From positions 124,001-188,000 of the forward strand of contig CACDRY010000001.1 of the NCBI GenBank assembly GCA_902555275.1: a stretch of 64,000 nt of DNA, given 5' to 3'. Below are positions 44,467 to 53,646 of the stretch, piece after piece. The notes beneath the pieces were generated by a model. It had not been told where the DNA came from and did not search any database. It worked only from the letters and a program-made list of their open reading frames with translations. Source of the DNA: an uncultured Pelagibacteraceae bacterium (GTDB lineage Bacteria > Pseudomonadota > Alphaproteobacteria > Pelagibacterales > Pelagibacteraceae). How positions within the stretch are numbered: position 1 is the first letter of the stretch; each line of letters begins with the position of its first letter. The position numbers and the translations under genes are program-made.

Positions 44467-45286
44467 TTTTTTTATTCTTTATTTCATAAATTTTTATTAC
44501 AGATGCTGCTGTTTCTTCCACGGATTTTCTTGTTACATCAATAGTAGGCCAATTATTTTCTTTAAATATTCTTCTAGCGCTATTTAGTTCATCTTTGATT
44601 TTATCAATATTTACATATTCACTATTTTGATCTTCTTTTAAAGAAGTTAATCTATTTTTTCTTAAATCATATAATCTATCTGCTTCAGTAACCAAACCAA
44701 CTACACAAAGATTAAAGTTTTTATTCATCATTTTACTTGGTATGGAATTTTTGTTTACCAATGGAATATTTGATGTTTTAAATCCCCTGTTTGCTAAATA
44801 AATAGAAGTTGGTGTTTTACTTGTCCTACTAACTCCTAAAAGTATTATATCCGATTTTTCTATATCATCAGTTTGGTTTCCATCGTCATGATTCATTGTA
44901 AATTGTATTGCTTCAATTCTATCATAATATTCTTCATTTAAAATATGTTGTCCACTTGGCTGATGTGAGGCTTTTTGATTTAGGACTTTTGAAAAATTTA
45001 AAATTAAATCACCCAAAACTCCAAAACATGGTATCTCTCTTTCATATGCTTTCTCCGTAAGATATTTAGCTAATTTACTATTAACAATAGTATATAAAAT
45101 TATAGAATTTTGATCTTTCTTTGCCTGTTTTAATATACTGAGTGTTTGACTTTCAGTACGCGTGAAGGAAAAATGGTTTGTCTCATAATCAAAATTAGGA
45201 AATTGAGCTTTAAGAGCTAAGAAAATTCTATCAAGGGTTTCACCTGTAGAGTCTGATATTAGATATATTTGATATAAGTTTTTCAT
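44459..45286 (-). CDS. ppsR: pyruvate, water dikinase / PPDK regulatory protein (DUF299)
   Basis: This bifunctional kinase/pyrophosphorylase acts on a threonine of PEP synthase or pyruvate phosphate dikinase. The protein has 275 residues. It starts LISDSTGETLDRIFLALKAQ and has the P-loop-like GVSRTSKTPTSIYLANRG near residue 152. This gene is the homologue of RP001 beside the Caulobacter and Rickettsia origins. It leads the leftward ppsR-maf-aroE-coaE-dnaQ operon. Confidence 0.94.
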   Translation of the reverse strand: MKNLYQIYLISDSTGETLDRIFLALKAQFPNFDYETNHFSFTRTESQTLSILKQAKKDQNSIILYTIVNSKLAKYLTEKAYEREIPCFGVLGDLILNFSKVLNQKASHQPSGQHILNEEYYDRIEAIQFTMNHDDGNQTDDIEKSDIILLGVSRTSKTPTSIYLANRGFKTSNIPLVNKNSIPSKMMNKNFNLCVVGLVTEADRLYDLRKNRLTSLKEDQNSEYVNIDKIKDELNSARRIFKENNWPTIDVTRKSVEETAASVIKIYEIKNKKNA

Positions 45287-45402
45287 GTATAAAACGTTTA
45301 TAAACTATTAGCAAAATAAGAAAAATGAAGATTAATCTTTTAGTGTAATTGATACTAGTTTCTTGACCACTAAATTAACTAAATAATAAACTGAGATTAT
45401 AT

Positions 45403-45411
45403 TTATACACA
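45403..45411 (+). promoter_or_regulatory. candidate DnaA box
   Basis: TTATACACA differs at one base from the consensus TTATCCACA and fits the looser TTWTNCACA form. It lies in the probable oriC gap. Confidence 0.45.
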
Positions 45412-45477
45412 TTATACCTAGAATGTTAGAAACTTAAATTTAATAGGAAAAATCTTGCTAATTTTATATGTAAAATG

Positions 45478-45492
45478 TTAATAAAAAGTTAA
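45478..45492. promoter_or_regulatory. TTAA-N7-TTAA motif, candidate CtrA site
   Basis: TTAA at 45478-45481 and TTAA at 45489-45492 are exactly 7 bases apart, the spacing of CtrA boxes in the Caulobacter origin. In sequence this AT-rich the chance rate is not negligible. Confidence 0.3.
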
Positions 45493-45519
45493 TTAAGTGT
45501 GATAATTGAATAATTTACG

Positions 45520-45528
45520 TTATTCACA
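45520..45528 (+). promoter_or_regulatory. candidate DnaA box
   Basis: TTATTCACA differs at one base from TTATCCACA. It is in the same orientation as the box at 45403 and sits about 40 bases before the hemE start. Confidence 0.45.
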
Positions 45529-45569
45529 ATACATAATACTAATAGAGTAAATAATATATATCTAATTAT

Positions 45570-46571
45570 ATGAGTCCCATAACTAACTGTATTAAAAATA
45601 AAGACATTAAATCAAATCCTATATGGTTAATGAGACAGGCAGGAAGATATTTGCCTGAATTTAGACAAATTAGAAAAGAAAACCAAGATTTTATTAAACT
45701 TTGTCTAAATAGTGATTTAGCATCAGAAATTACTCTTCAGCCCATTAAAAGGTTTGGATTTGACGGAGCTGTAATATTTTCAGATATTTTGATGTTGCCT
45801 TATGGACTTGGTCAAACCGTAGAATTTGAAAAAAATTTTGGACCTAAATTAGGAAATATAGATTTAGAAAAAATAAAAAACATTGATGAAATAAATTTTA
45901 CTGAGAAAGTTTATAAAGTTTATAAAGCTATCTCAAAAGCATCAAAAGATCCTTTAATGAAGAATAGGGATATGATTGGATTCGTTGGGGCCCCGTGGAC
46001 CATTCTTGTTTATATGATTAATAAGTCTTCTCCTAAAAAAGGTTTATCAAATGAATTTTTTAAAGATGATTTTTTAATTAATAGACTTCTAGGAATTATA
46101 GAAAAATTTTTAAAACTTCATATAAAAAATCAAATTGAAGCAGGAGCTCAAGTTATTCAAATTTTCGATAGTTGGGCTGGATTACTAGAAGATAAAATTC
46201 CAGAATACATTTATATACCAACACTTAACATTGTTGAATATATAAAAGAACTAGGAGTTCCTGTTATTTGTTTTCCTAGAGGCATAAAAGATTACACAAA
46301 TTTCTGCGAAATTGTTAAACCCGACGCTGTGAACATAGATTACGATGTTGATCCAAAGAAAATAATCAATGAAATTAAAATACCAATACAAGGCGGTCTC
46401 GACCCAAAAATATTGTTAACTGATCAAAAAACCCTTAAAATAGAAGTTGAAAAATATCTTGGTATTTTTAAAGATCATCCATACATTTTTAATTTAGGTC
46501 ACGGAATACTTCCTGAGACTAAAATTGAAATGGTTGAGGAATTAATCAAGATTGTAAGAAATTTTAAATGA
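45570..46571 (+). CDS. hemE: uroporphyrinogen decarboxylase
   Basis: HemE converts uroporphyrinogen III to coproporphyrinogen III. The 333-residue TIM barrel has PIWLMRQAGRYLPEFR near residues 16-31, the FSDILMLPYGLGQTVEF segment with the catalytic Asp, and GFVGAPWTILVYMI. It overlaps hemH by 4 bases. As the first rightward gene after the probable origin it keeps the Caulobacter arrangement. Confidence 0.97.
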   Translation: MSPITNCIKNKDIKSNPIWLMRQAGRYLPEFRQIRKENQDFIKLCLNSDLASEITLQPIKRFGFDGAVIFSDILMLPYGLGQTVEFEKNFGPKLGNIDLEKIKNIDEINFTEKVYKVYKAISKASKDPLMKNRDMIGFVGAPWTILVYMINKSSPKKGLSNEFFKDDFLINRLLGIIEKFLKLHIKNQIEAGAQVIQIFDSWAGLLEDKIPEYIYIPTLNIVEYIKELGVPVICFPRGIKDYTNFCEIVKPDAVNIDYDVDPKKIINEIKIPIQGGLDPKILLTDQKTLKIEVEKYLGIFKDHPYIFNLGHGILPETKIEMVEELIKIVRNFK

Positions 46572-47560
46572 CACCAGACCATCCAAAAATTAATTATGGC
46601 AAGACAGGTATTTTAATTGTTAATCTTGGTACACCTGATTCTACAAGTTGGTTAGACATCAGGAAATATTTAAAAGAATTCTTATCAGACAGACGAGTAA
46701 TTGAAGTTAATCCCTTAATTTGGCAGGTAATACTAAACTTATTTATACTTACTTTTAGACCCTCTAAAACAGCGAAAGCCTATAAAGAAATATGGATGAA
46801 CGATAAAAACATGTCTCCTTTAAGATATTTTACAGAAAGACAAGCAGAAAAACTATCTAATCAAATTGGCAAAGAAGATTTAATTGTTGATTTTGCTATG
46901 AGATATGGAAATCCAAGTATTAAAAGTAAAATTCATGGTCTTCAAAAAAAGGGTTGTGAAAATTTAATTGTGCTTCCATTGTATCCACAATATGCAGCAG
47001 CAACAACAGCAACAGTTTGTGATGAAGTTTATAGAACTTTAATGAAAATGAGGTGGCAACCAAATCTTAAAATAATTCCTCATTATGAGTCTGAACCATT
47101 ATACATTGAGGCGATCAAAAATAGTATTTTAAAAAAGATAAGTGAAATTAATTGGAAGCCTGATTTAATAATTGCATCATATCATGGAATTCCAAAAAAA
47201 TATTTTGATAAAGGTGATCCTTATCATTGTTATTGTCATAAAACTACCAGATTAATTTCAGAGCAGTATTCAGATATTGAAATAAAGACTACCTTTCAAT
47301 CTAGATTTGGTCCACAAGAGTGGTTGCAACCTTACACAGATAAAACTTTTGAATCTCTACCTAAAGAAGGTAAAAAAAATATTTTGGTTATTTGCCCTGG
47401 ATTTTCATCTGATTGTGTAGAAACCCTAGAAGAAATATCGATCCAAGGAAAAGAAAGTTTTATCAAATCAGGAGGTGAAAATTTTGAAATGGTACCATGT
47501 TTGAACGATGGTGAAGATCATATTTCATTGTTAAAACATCTAATTACAAAAAACTTATAA
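46568..47560 (+). CDS. hemH: ferrochelatase
   Basis: HemH inserts iron into protoporphyrin IX. The protein has 330 residues. Features are GILIVNLGTPDSTSWLDIRK at the start, LPLYPQYAAATTATVCDEV, the active-site His in IASYHGIPKKYFDKGDPY near residue 207, and the conserved acids in CPGFSSDCVETLEEI. It lies in the compact hemE-hemH-hemJ unit. Confidence 0.96.
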   Translation: MTPDHPKINYGKTGILIVNLGTPDSTSWLDIRKYLKEFLSDRRVIEVNPLIWQVILNLFILTFRPSKTAKAYKEIWMNDKNMSPLRYFTERQAEKLSNQIGKEDLIVDFAMRYGNPSIKSKIHGLQKKGCENLIVLPLYPQYAAATTATVCDEVYRTLMKMRWQPNLKIIPHYESEPLYIEAIKNSILKKISEINWKPDLIIASYHGIPKKYFDKGDPYHCYCHKTTRLISEQYSDIEIKTTFQSRFGPQEWLQPYTDKTFESLPKEGKKNILVICPGFSSDCVETLEEISIQGKESFIKSGGENFEMVPCLNDGEDHISLLKHLITKNL

Positions 47561-47563
47561 CTT

Positions 47564-47998
47564 ATGAGTGGATATCTTTTATTTAAATCTCTTCACTTAA
47601 TTGCAGTTATTTCTTGGATGGCTGGACTTTTATATTTACCAAGAATATTTGTTTATCATGTAGAAAACTTTGAAAAAGAACAAGCAACAGAAATTCTCGA
47701 GACAATGGAGAGAAAGCTTTACAATTACATAATGAGACCAGCTATGATTTTATCTTGGCTATTTGGAATTATTTTAATTTGGATTAACGGTATAGAAAGT
47801 TTTGCTTTTTTATGGGTACAGATAAAAATAATTTTAGTTGTAATTTTGACTATATATCATGAATACCTTGGTAAATGTATGCGTTTGCTGAAATTAAAAG
47901 AAAACAAAAAATCCTCAAAATTTTATAGAATTATAAACGAAATACCTACGGTTTTACTTATTTTTATTATTTTTATTGTAGTTTTTAAACCTATCTAG
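47564..47998 (+). CDS. hemJ: protoporphyrinogen oxidase HemJ
   Basis: HemJ oxidises protoporphyrinogen IX. The 144-residue, four-helix membrane protein has the heme-binding His in LFKSLHLIAVISWMAGLLYL and the conserved RPAMILSWLFGIIL and LVVILTIYHEYLGKCM helices. Its place between hemH and rho is the standard alphaproteobacterial order. Confidence 0.94.
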   Translation: MSGYLLFKSLHLIAVISWMAGLLYLPRIFVYHVENFEKEQATEILETMERKLYNYIMRPAMILSWLFGIILIWINGIESFAFLWVQIKIILVVILTIYHEYLGKCMRLLKLKENKKSSKFYRIINEIPTVLLIFIIFIVVFKPI

Positions 47999-48057
47999 GG
48001 TTGAAATTTTTAAATCAGTATATATATTCAAACCATCTTTAAACAAAACTTCCACAC

Positions 48058-49329
48058 ATGAATATTCAAGAATTAAAAGAAAAAAGCTCTGAAAAGCTAA
48101 TCACTGAAGCTGAAAAGCTTGGCATAGAAAATGCTAGCACATTAAGACGACAAGAAATTTATTTTGCTATTTTAAAAAAACTTGCAGAAAAAGGAGAAGA
48201 GATTACTGGCGGAGGAGTTTTACAATTGCTCCAAGATGGTTTTGGTTTTCTTAGAGCAATGGAGTCAAATTACTTACCAGGAGCAGATGATATCTACGTG
48301 AGCCCAAGTCAGATTAGAAGATTTGGTTTACGAACTGGTGATACTGTTGAAGGCCCTATAAGATCTCCAAAAGAAGGAGAAAGATATTTTGCACTGCTAC
48401 AAGTTAGTAAGATAAACTTTGAAGAACCAGATAAATTTAAACACAAAATTGCTTTCGATAACTTAACTCCATTATATCCAAATAAACAGTTAGCAATGGA
48501 AGTGGAAACTAATAAAATTGAAAAGAAACCAGATTTAACCCCTAGATTAATTGACCTTGTTAGTCCAATTGGAAAAGGACAAAGATCTTTAATCATTTCA
48601 CCTCCAAAAGCAGGGAAAACAATGATTTTACAAAGCATAGCAAATTCAATCACTGCTAATCATCCAGAGTGTTATCTAATGGTTTTGCTTATAGATGAAA
48701 GGCCAGAAGAAGTAACTGACATGCAAAGAACTGTAAACGGCGAAGTAATAAGTTCGACTTTTGACGAACCTGCTCAACGTCATGTAGCGGTTGCCGAGAT
48801 GGTTATTGAGAAGGCAAAGAGGTTAACAGAACATAAAAAAGACGTTGTGATTTTGTTAGACTCTATAACTAGATTAGGAAGAGCTTATAATGCAGTTGTT
48901 CCAAGTTCAGGAAAAGTCTTAACAGGTGGAGTAGATGCAAATGCTTTGCAAAGACCTAAAAGATTTTTTGGTGCTGCAAGAAATATTGAGGAAGGTGGAT
49001 CTCTCACAATAATTGCAACTGCTCTAATTGATACAGGTAGTAGAATGGATGAGGTAATTTTTGAAGAGTTTAAAGGTACTGGAAATAGCGAAACTATTTT
49101 AGACAGAAAAATCTCAGAAAAGAGAATTTATCCTGCAATTGATATTACAAAATCTGGAACAAGAAGAGAGGAACTCATTTTTGATAAAAATGATCTACAA
49201 AAAATGAATGTTTTAAGAAGAATTATAGCCCCAATGGGATCTATGGATGCAATCGACTTTATAAATTCAAAATTAAAGACTACAAAAAACAACGCTGAAT
49301 TCTTTAATTCTATGAATAAACCATCTTAG
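48058..49329 (+). CDS. rho: transcription termination factor Rho
   Basis: Rho is the hexameric RNA helicase that ends transcription. The 423-residue protein has the N-terminal helical domain ([20 protein letters not shown]), the cold-shock RNA-binding domain ([15 protein letters not shown]), Walker [16 protein letters not shown] near 181, the Q-loop region [13 protein letters not shown] and the R-loop. With so few intrinsic terminators in the window, Rho likely does most termination here, which is inference. Confidence 0.97.
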   Translation: MNIQELKEKSSEKLITEAEKLGIENASTLRRQEIYFAILKKLAEKGEEITGGGVLQLLQDGFGFLRAMESNYLPGADDIYVSPSQIRRFGLRTGDTVEGPIRSPKEGERYFALLQVSKINFEEPDKFKHKIAFDNLTPLYPNKQLAMEVETNKIEKKPDLTPRLIDLVSPIGKGQRSLIISPPKAGKTMILQSIANSITANHPECYLMVLLIDERPEEVTDMQRTVNGEVISSTFDEPAQRHVAVAEMVIEKAKRLTEHKKDVVILLDSITRLGRAYNAVVPSSGKVLTGGVDANALQRPKRFFGAARNIEEGGSLTIIATALIDTGSRMDEVIFEEFKGTGNSETILDRKISEKRIYPAIDITKSGTRREELIFDKNDLQKMNVLRRIIAPMGSMDAIDFINSKLKTTKNNAEFFNSMNKPS

Positions 49330-49380
49330 TTATATCTTGTCATTTTGTGTTAAAGTACTTTTTCAAGGTATATTGTTCAA

Positions 49381-51081
49381 ATGTTAGACAAGATATTCCA
49401 GCAAAACTTGAGAGAATTATTTAATTCGGGAAAATTTAGAGATGTAATAAAAAAGGTTGAAGATAACTATTCAAGGACTGATAGACCTCCTGGCCTTTCA
49501 TCATTAATTGGTATTTGTAGAGTATTATCTCCAAATAGTACTAAAGAGGATTTAATTTTAGCACTTTCTGATTTTGAAGACTCATACAATAAATTTGGTA
49601 GAAGTGATGGAGCAATTGAAGCAATTTGTAATTATATTACAACAATAGTAAAAAATTCAAAAAAAAATACTGAATTATTAGCTTATCTTACTGTTGCTAA
49701 AAATATGTATTTAAATGCAGAGATGAGTTTCGGGTATAATGAAAAATTATTTATCCATGGAGCTGATTTATTTACTTTATTGTTAGATCATAAAAAAACT
49801 TTAAAAATTTTAAACAATTTAATAGAAAATAATTCGAGATCGAAAATAGTGGCTTGCCAATTTGGTCATCTAAATAACTATCTTTATGATTGGAAACAAA
49901 TAGACTATTTTAATTTTTCCAAAAAATTTAAAAGTTTTTTTACTAAATTAAACACAAAAAAATTAAATGAAATAGACTATTCACAAAATAAAAAAATTAA
50001 AATTGCTTTTGTATCGTGCGATTTTACAGAAAACCATTCAGTAACTCATTTTGCAAAAAATACTATAAAATATTTGGACAACAAAACTTTTGAAAAATAT
50101 GGAGTTTCATTCTCAAGTGATCGTTTTTTAAAAGACACTTCTTTGGAGCTCAAGAAATACTGTAATAAATGGTTAAATTTAAGTAAATTAAATAATCAGG
50201 ATGCTATTGATTTAATTCAAAATGAAAAAATTGAAATATTAATTGACATAATGGGACTTACTCAGGCAAATAGAATTGAAATATTTAATTCAAGAGTTTC
50301 CCCATTACAAATATCGTGGATGGCTTTTTGTAACACAGTTGGTTTTGAAAATATAGATTATTTAATTTCTGACAAAAATTTAATTCATCAGAGCGAAGAA
50401 AAACTTTATTCAGAAAGTATTATCAAAATGCCAAATATATGGAATTGTCACTCAGGATTAAATTTAGATAGAAAATTTAATAAGTTACCTTTTTTAAAAA
50501 ATAACTATCTTACTTTTGGTTCTTTTAATAATTTTTTAAAGATTAATGATAATGTTATAAGAGTTTGGGGTGAAATTTTAAAAAGAGTAAAAAATTCAAA
50601 ATTAATTCTAAAATCATCATTCAATTATAATTCAAGTATAATTATTGATAAATTTAAAAAACTAGGAGTAAATAATTCTATAGAATTTTATGATCAAAAT
50701 AATTTTCCAAATATTCAAGATCATATTGAATTATACGACAAGTTAGATTTAGCTTTAGATACTTTCCCCTATAATGGAGTTACTACTACATTCGAGTCAT
50801 TATGGGCTGGAGTACCTGTTATTTGTATGAAAGGCCATAACTTTAATTCAAGATGTGGAGAAAGCATTATGATAAATGGTAAACTAGAACAGTTTTTGGC
50901 AACTAACGAGGAGGACTATATAAAAAAAGCTATTTATTTTGCAAATAATATAGAGGAGTTATCAAAAGAAAGAGAAAAAATATTCAATAATATATTGAAA
51001 ACACCTCTTTTTAACTCGAGAGAATATGCCTCAAATTTGAAAAGTGAAATTCTAAAAATTTATAACAGAAAATTAAACTAA
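49381..51081 (+). CDS. OGT-like glycosyltransferase (GT41/SPINDLY type), first of a tandem pair
   Basis: The 566-residue protein has a helical, TPR-like N-terminal 190 residues with weak repeats. A GT41-type catalytic region then begins at KIKIAFVSCDFTENHSVTHF near residue 202, where the His fits the catalytic position. SPLQISWMAFCNTVG near 305 and LDTFPYNGVTTTFESLW near 460 form the UDP-sugar-binding half. Bacterial GT41 enzymes transfer hexosamine or glucose to proteins or glycans. The next gene is a paralogue; the two probably arose by duplication. Confidence 0.87.
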   Translation: MLDKIFQQNLRELFNSGKFRDVIKKVEDNYSRTDRPPGLSSLIGICRVLSPNSTKEDLILALSDFEDSYNKFGRSDGAIEAICNYITTIVKNSKKNTELLAYLTVAKNMYLNAEMSFGYNEKLFIHGADLFTLLLDHKKTLKILNNLIENNSRSKIVACQFGHLNNYLYDWKQIDYFNFSKKFKSFFTKLNTKKLNEIDYSQNKKIKIAFVSCDFTENHSVTHFAKNTIKYLDNKTFEKYGVSFSSDRFLKDTSLELKKYCNKWLNLSKLNNQDAIDLIQNEKIEILIDIMGLTQANRIEIFNSRVSPLQISWMAFCNTVGFENIDYLISDKNLIHQSEEKLYSESIIKMPNIWNCHSGLNLDRKFNKLPFLKNNYLTFGSFNNFLKINDNVIRVWGEILKRVKNSKLILKSSFNYNSSIIIDKFKKLGVNNSIEFYDQNNFPNIQDHIELYDKLDLALDTFPYNGVTTTFESLWAGVPVICMKGHNFNSRCGESIMINGKLEQFLATNEEDYIKKAIYFANNIEELSKEREKIFNNILKTPLFNSREYASNLKSEILKIYNRKLN

Positions 51082-51091
51082 TATTTTTATC

Positions 51092-52756
51092 ATGAGTATT
51101 CCTGAAAAAATAAAAACATTACAAATATTATTTAAAAATAAAAAATTTGATGAGCTGATCAAAGAAATAGAAAAAATTAAAGATAAAAACTCAGTATTGC
51201 TTAACATATATGGAGTATCAAAAATTTTAAGAAATAACGCCACACAAAATGATAAGCTCTCTGCACTAGAAAACTTTGAAAAAGCTTATTTAATGGATAA
51301 AAAATCTCAGGTAGGCCTCGACTCTCTCACAAATTTTATAAATGTAGCTATTGAGTTTGGAAAATTTGAAAAAATATTTACTTATTATAATCAAGCCATA
51401 AAAAATTTTGAAAATAATAATAAATTATTAGAAGCAATCCAAAGAGTTTACCAGCACCAATATAAAATATTTGAAAGAAACAAAATTTTAAAAAAACTGA
51501 TAGATAATAAAACTAAATCATATAAAATATGGTCTTCATATCTATATACTAATAATTTCTTAACAGAGTTTAACTCTCAAAAATACCATTACAATGCTGC
51601 AAAAAATTTTGATAAAATATTAACAGATTTTAATTTATCAGATTTAAAAATAGATAAAAATATAAATAACAGAAAAATATGTATTGCTTTTTTCTCTTCA
51701 GACTTGATTAAGGATCACTCTGTCACTTTTTTTTTGAGAGGTCTGTTAAAAAATTTTGATAAAAATAAATTTGACTTAATTGCAATTGGTAATTGGAAAG
51801 ATAAGGAATTTGCAAATACGAAAATATCTTCCTATTTTGATAAATGGTTTTCAATTTCAAATTATTCTGACTTAGATGCAATAAATTTTATTAGATCCAA
51901 AAAAATTGATGTAGTTTTTGATATAATGGGAATGACAGGTGAAAATAGACCAACTTTATTTAAAAACAGAATTGCTCCAATTCAGATCAATTGGTTAGGC
52001 TATTGTAATACTTCTGGAATTAAAAAAATGGATTACATCTTCGCAGATCCAAATTTAATTTATAAAGATGAGGAAAAATATTACTTCGAAAAAGTAAAGA
52101 TGCTTCCAAGAATTTGGAACTGTCATTATGGACTATCAGTCGAGAGAAAATATCCATCTTTGCTTAAAAAAAATCTATTTACATTCGGATCTTTTAACAA
52201 TTTAAATAAAATTAGTACTCAAACGTTAGATTGTTGGGAAAAAATCCTTAAAGATTCAAAAAATTCAAGGTTAATTTTAAAATCTTCCTTAGATTATTTT
52301 CCTAATTATTTAGAAACTAAATTTAAAAAAAGAGGAATTTTTCATCAAATAACAATTTTAAAAAAAACAAAATTTTTTGATGATCATATAGAAAAATACA
52401 ATCAAATTGACCTTGCTTTAGATACTTTTCCATACAATGGTGTGACGACTACTTTTGAAGCATTATGCAAATTAGTTCCTGTTTTGACACTTAAAGGGTA
52501 TAATTTTAAATCTCGTTGTGGCTACAGTATTTTAAAAAACTTAGGAATTGATTACCTAACAGCAAATACCTTAGAAGATTATGTTTCAAAAGCTGTGTAT
52601 TTATCGAAAAATCCTGAATATTTTCAAAATATTAAAGAAAGTTTGTTTTTAAAAATTCGTAGATCATCTTTGTTTGATAACAAATCTTTTGCAGATGAAT
52701 TCCAAAATTTAATTTTAGTTTGTATAAATGAAAAATTGCAGTCACTAGAGACTTAA
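51092..52756 (+). CDS. OGT-like glycosyltransferase (GT41/SPINDLY type), second of a tandem pair
   Basis: The 554-residue protein is a clear paralogue of the previous gene, 10 bases away. Matching blocks are ICIAFFSSDLIKDHSVTFFL, IAPIQINWLGYCNTSGI, FTFGSFNNLNKIS and LALDTFPYNGVTTTFEALC. The N-terminal region is helical and more divergent. Retention of both copies suggests different acceptors. The convergent sulfotransferase follows after 11 bases. Confidence 0.87.
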   Translation: MSIPEKIKTLQILFKNKKFDELIKEIEKIKDKNSVLLNIYGVSKILRNNATQNDKLSALENFEKAYLMDKKSQVGLDSLTNFINVAIEFGKFEKIFTYYNQAIKNFENNNKLLEAIQRVYQHQYKIFERNKILKKLIDNKTKSYKIWSSYLYTNNFLTEFNSQKYHYNAAKNFDKILTDFNLSDLKIDKNINNRKICIAFFSSDLIKDHSVTFFLRGLLKNFDKNKFDLIAIGNWKDKEFANTKISSYFDKWFSISNYSDLDAINFIRSKKIDVVFDIMGMTGENRPTLFKNRIAPIQINWLGYCNTSGIKKMDYIFADPNLIYKDEEKYYFEKVKMLPRIWNCHYGLSVERKYPSLLKKNLFTFGSFNNLNKISTQTLDCWEKILKDSKNSRLILKSSLDYFPNYLETKFKKRGIFHQITILKKTKFFDDHIEKYNQIDLALDTFPYNGVTTTFEALCKLVPVLTLKGYNFKSRCGYSILKNLGIDYLTANTLEDYVSKAVYLSKNPEYFQNIKESLFLKIRRSSLFDNKSFADEFQNLILVCINEKLQSLET

Positions 52757-52767
52757 AATCATCTTAT

Positions 52768-53601
52768 TTATAAATACCCTATTTCTTTCATTTCTTTATT
52801 AAAAGATTTTTCTATTTTAACAATAATATCATTTGGTAAAATTTTCTTCCAACGATTATTAAATCCAAGGTTAAAAAAAGATTTAAATTTTTTTTCACGC
52901 TCAGAGTATAAAGCTTCTTCAAAACCCTTATTTTGTTCTAAGTTTTTTAAAACTGAGAAATTTGTGCTTTCTATTGCATTTTCTAATTTTTGTTTATTTA
53001 CCCTTTCTGTCCGATTAGATATTGCATTTAAAAAAACTATTATATCTCTAAAAGTTTCATATTTTTCATTCTCTAAATCTTCGTATTTTATTATTAATTT
53101 TCTGAAGTTTTTTGTAGTAGCCCATGATTTATAATGTTCTGCCCATGTACTTAAATGAGAATAGGTTGAAAAGTCATCTAAATTTGACTTAGTCCCATTA
53201 TTTACATCAGTCATAAATTTGTAAGCTTCATCGTAACTAAAAGACCAATGGTTCATCACAGATGTTATTACATTTCTTGGGTCTCTTATTATATAAATTG
53301 CGCCTAGCGTGTATTCAATTGTTGTGAAAGGTTTATTGTTATAGGCACCTAGAATATTATGTGTTTTGAGAAATTTAATCTTTCTCTCCTCTTTAATTTT
53401 CTTTTGTGCTAACAGCCAATTATTTGATGCATCATCAACATTATTCAATGATCTTTCAAAAAATTCAGCGTTTGGAAATTGTTTTATATTTTTTAAAAGA
53501 TCAAAATTAAACTTTCCATCAGATGTAAAGTAGTAAGCTGACAGAAATGACCTGATATATGTATTTCCACTTTTAGGATATGATGCAATCCAAATTATCA
53601 T
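52768..53601 (-). CDS. sulfotransferase domain protein
   Basis: This 277-residue single-domain PAPS-dependent sulfotransferase has its 5'-phosphosulfate loop at IASYPKSGNTYIRSFLSAY, residues 5-23. The 3'-phosphate motif is IYIIRDPRNVITSVMNHWSF near 104-123, and the late LGFNNRWKKILP segment resembles the RKGxxGDW-type region. It resembles cytosolic sulfotransferases more than the TPR fusion at 24202. Beside the two glycosyltransferases it may sulfate the same glycan or protein. Confidence 0.9.
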   Translation of the reverse strand: MIIWIASYPKSGNTYIRSFLSAYYFTSDGKFNFDLLKNIKQFPNAEFFERSLNNVDDASNNWLLAQKKIKEERKIKFLKTHNILGAYNNKPFTTIEYTLGAIYIIRDPRNVITSVMNHWSFSYDEAYKFMTDVNNGTKSNLDDFSTYSHLSTWAEHYKSWATTKNFRKLIIKYEDLENEKYETFRDIIVFLNAISNRTERVNKQKLENAIESTNFSVLKNLEQNKGFEEALYSEREKKFKSFFNLGFNNRWKKILPNDIIVKIEKSFNKEMKEIGYL

Positions 53602-53646
53602 GCAGAAAATTATATAATTATTAATTATAAAAACTATAATAATAAA

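Larger units (their letters stand above)
45287..45569. other. probable chromosomal replication origin (oriC)
   Basis: This 283-base gap, the longest non-coding stretch, lies between divergent ppsR and hemE. That is where the origin lies in Caulobacter crescentus and Rickettsia prowazekii. It is extremely AT-rich and contains two 8-of-9 DnaA boxes (45403-45411 and 45520-45528). It also holds a TTAA-N7-TTAA motif at 45478-45492 that matches the CtrA pattern. Genes read away from it on both sides. The assignment is inference from synteny and motifs. Confidence 0.7.

Noticed and set aside
45287-45569. Small genes in the ppsR-hemE gap
   Set aside because: No frame with a plausible start and length was found; the gap is stop-rich on both strands.
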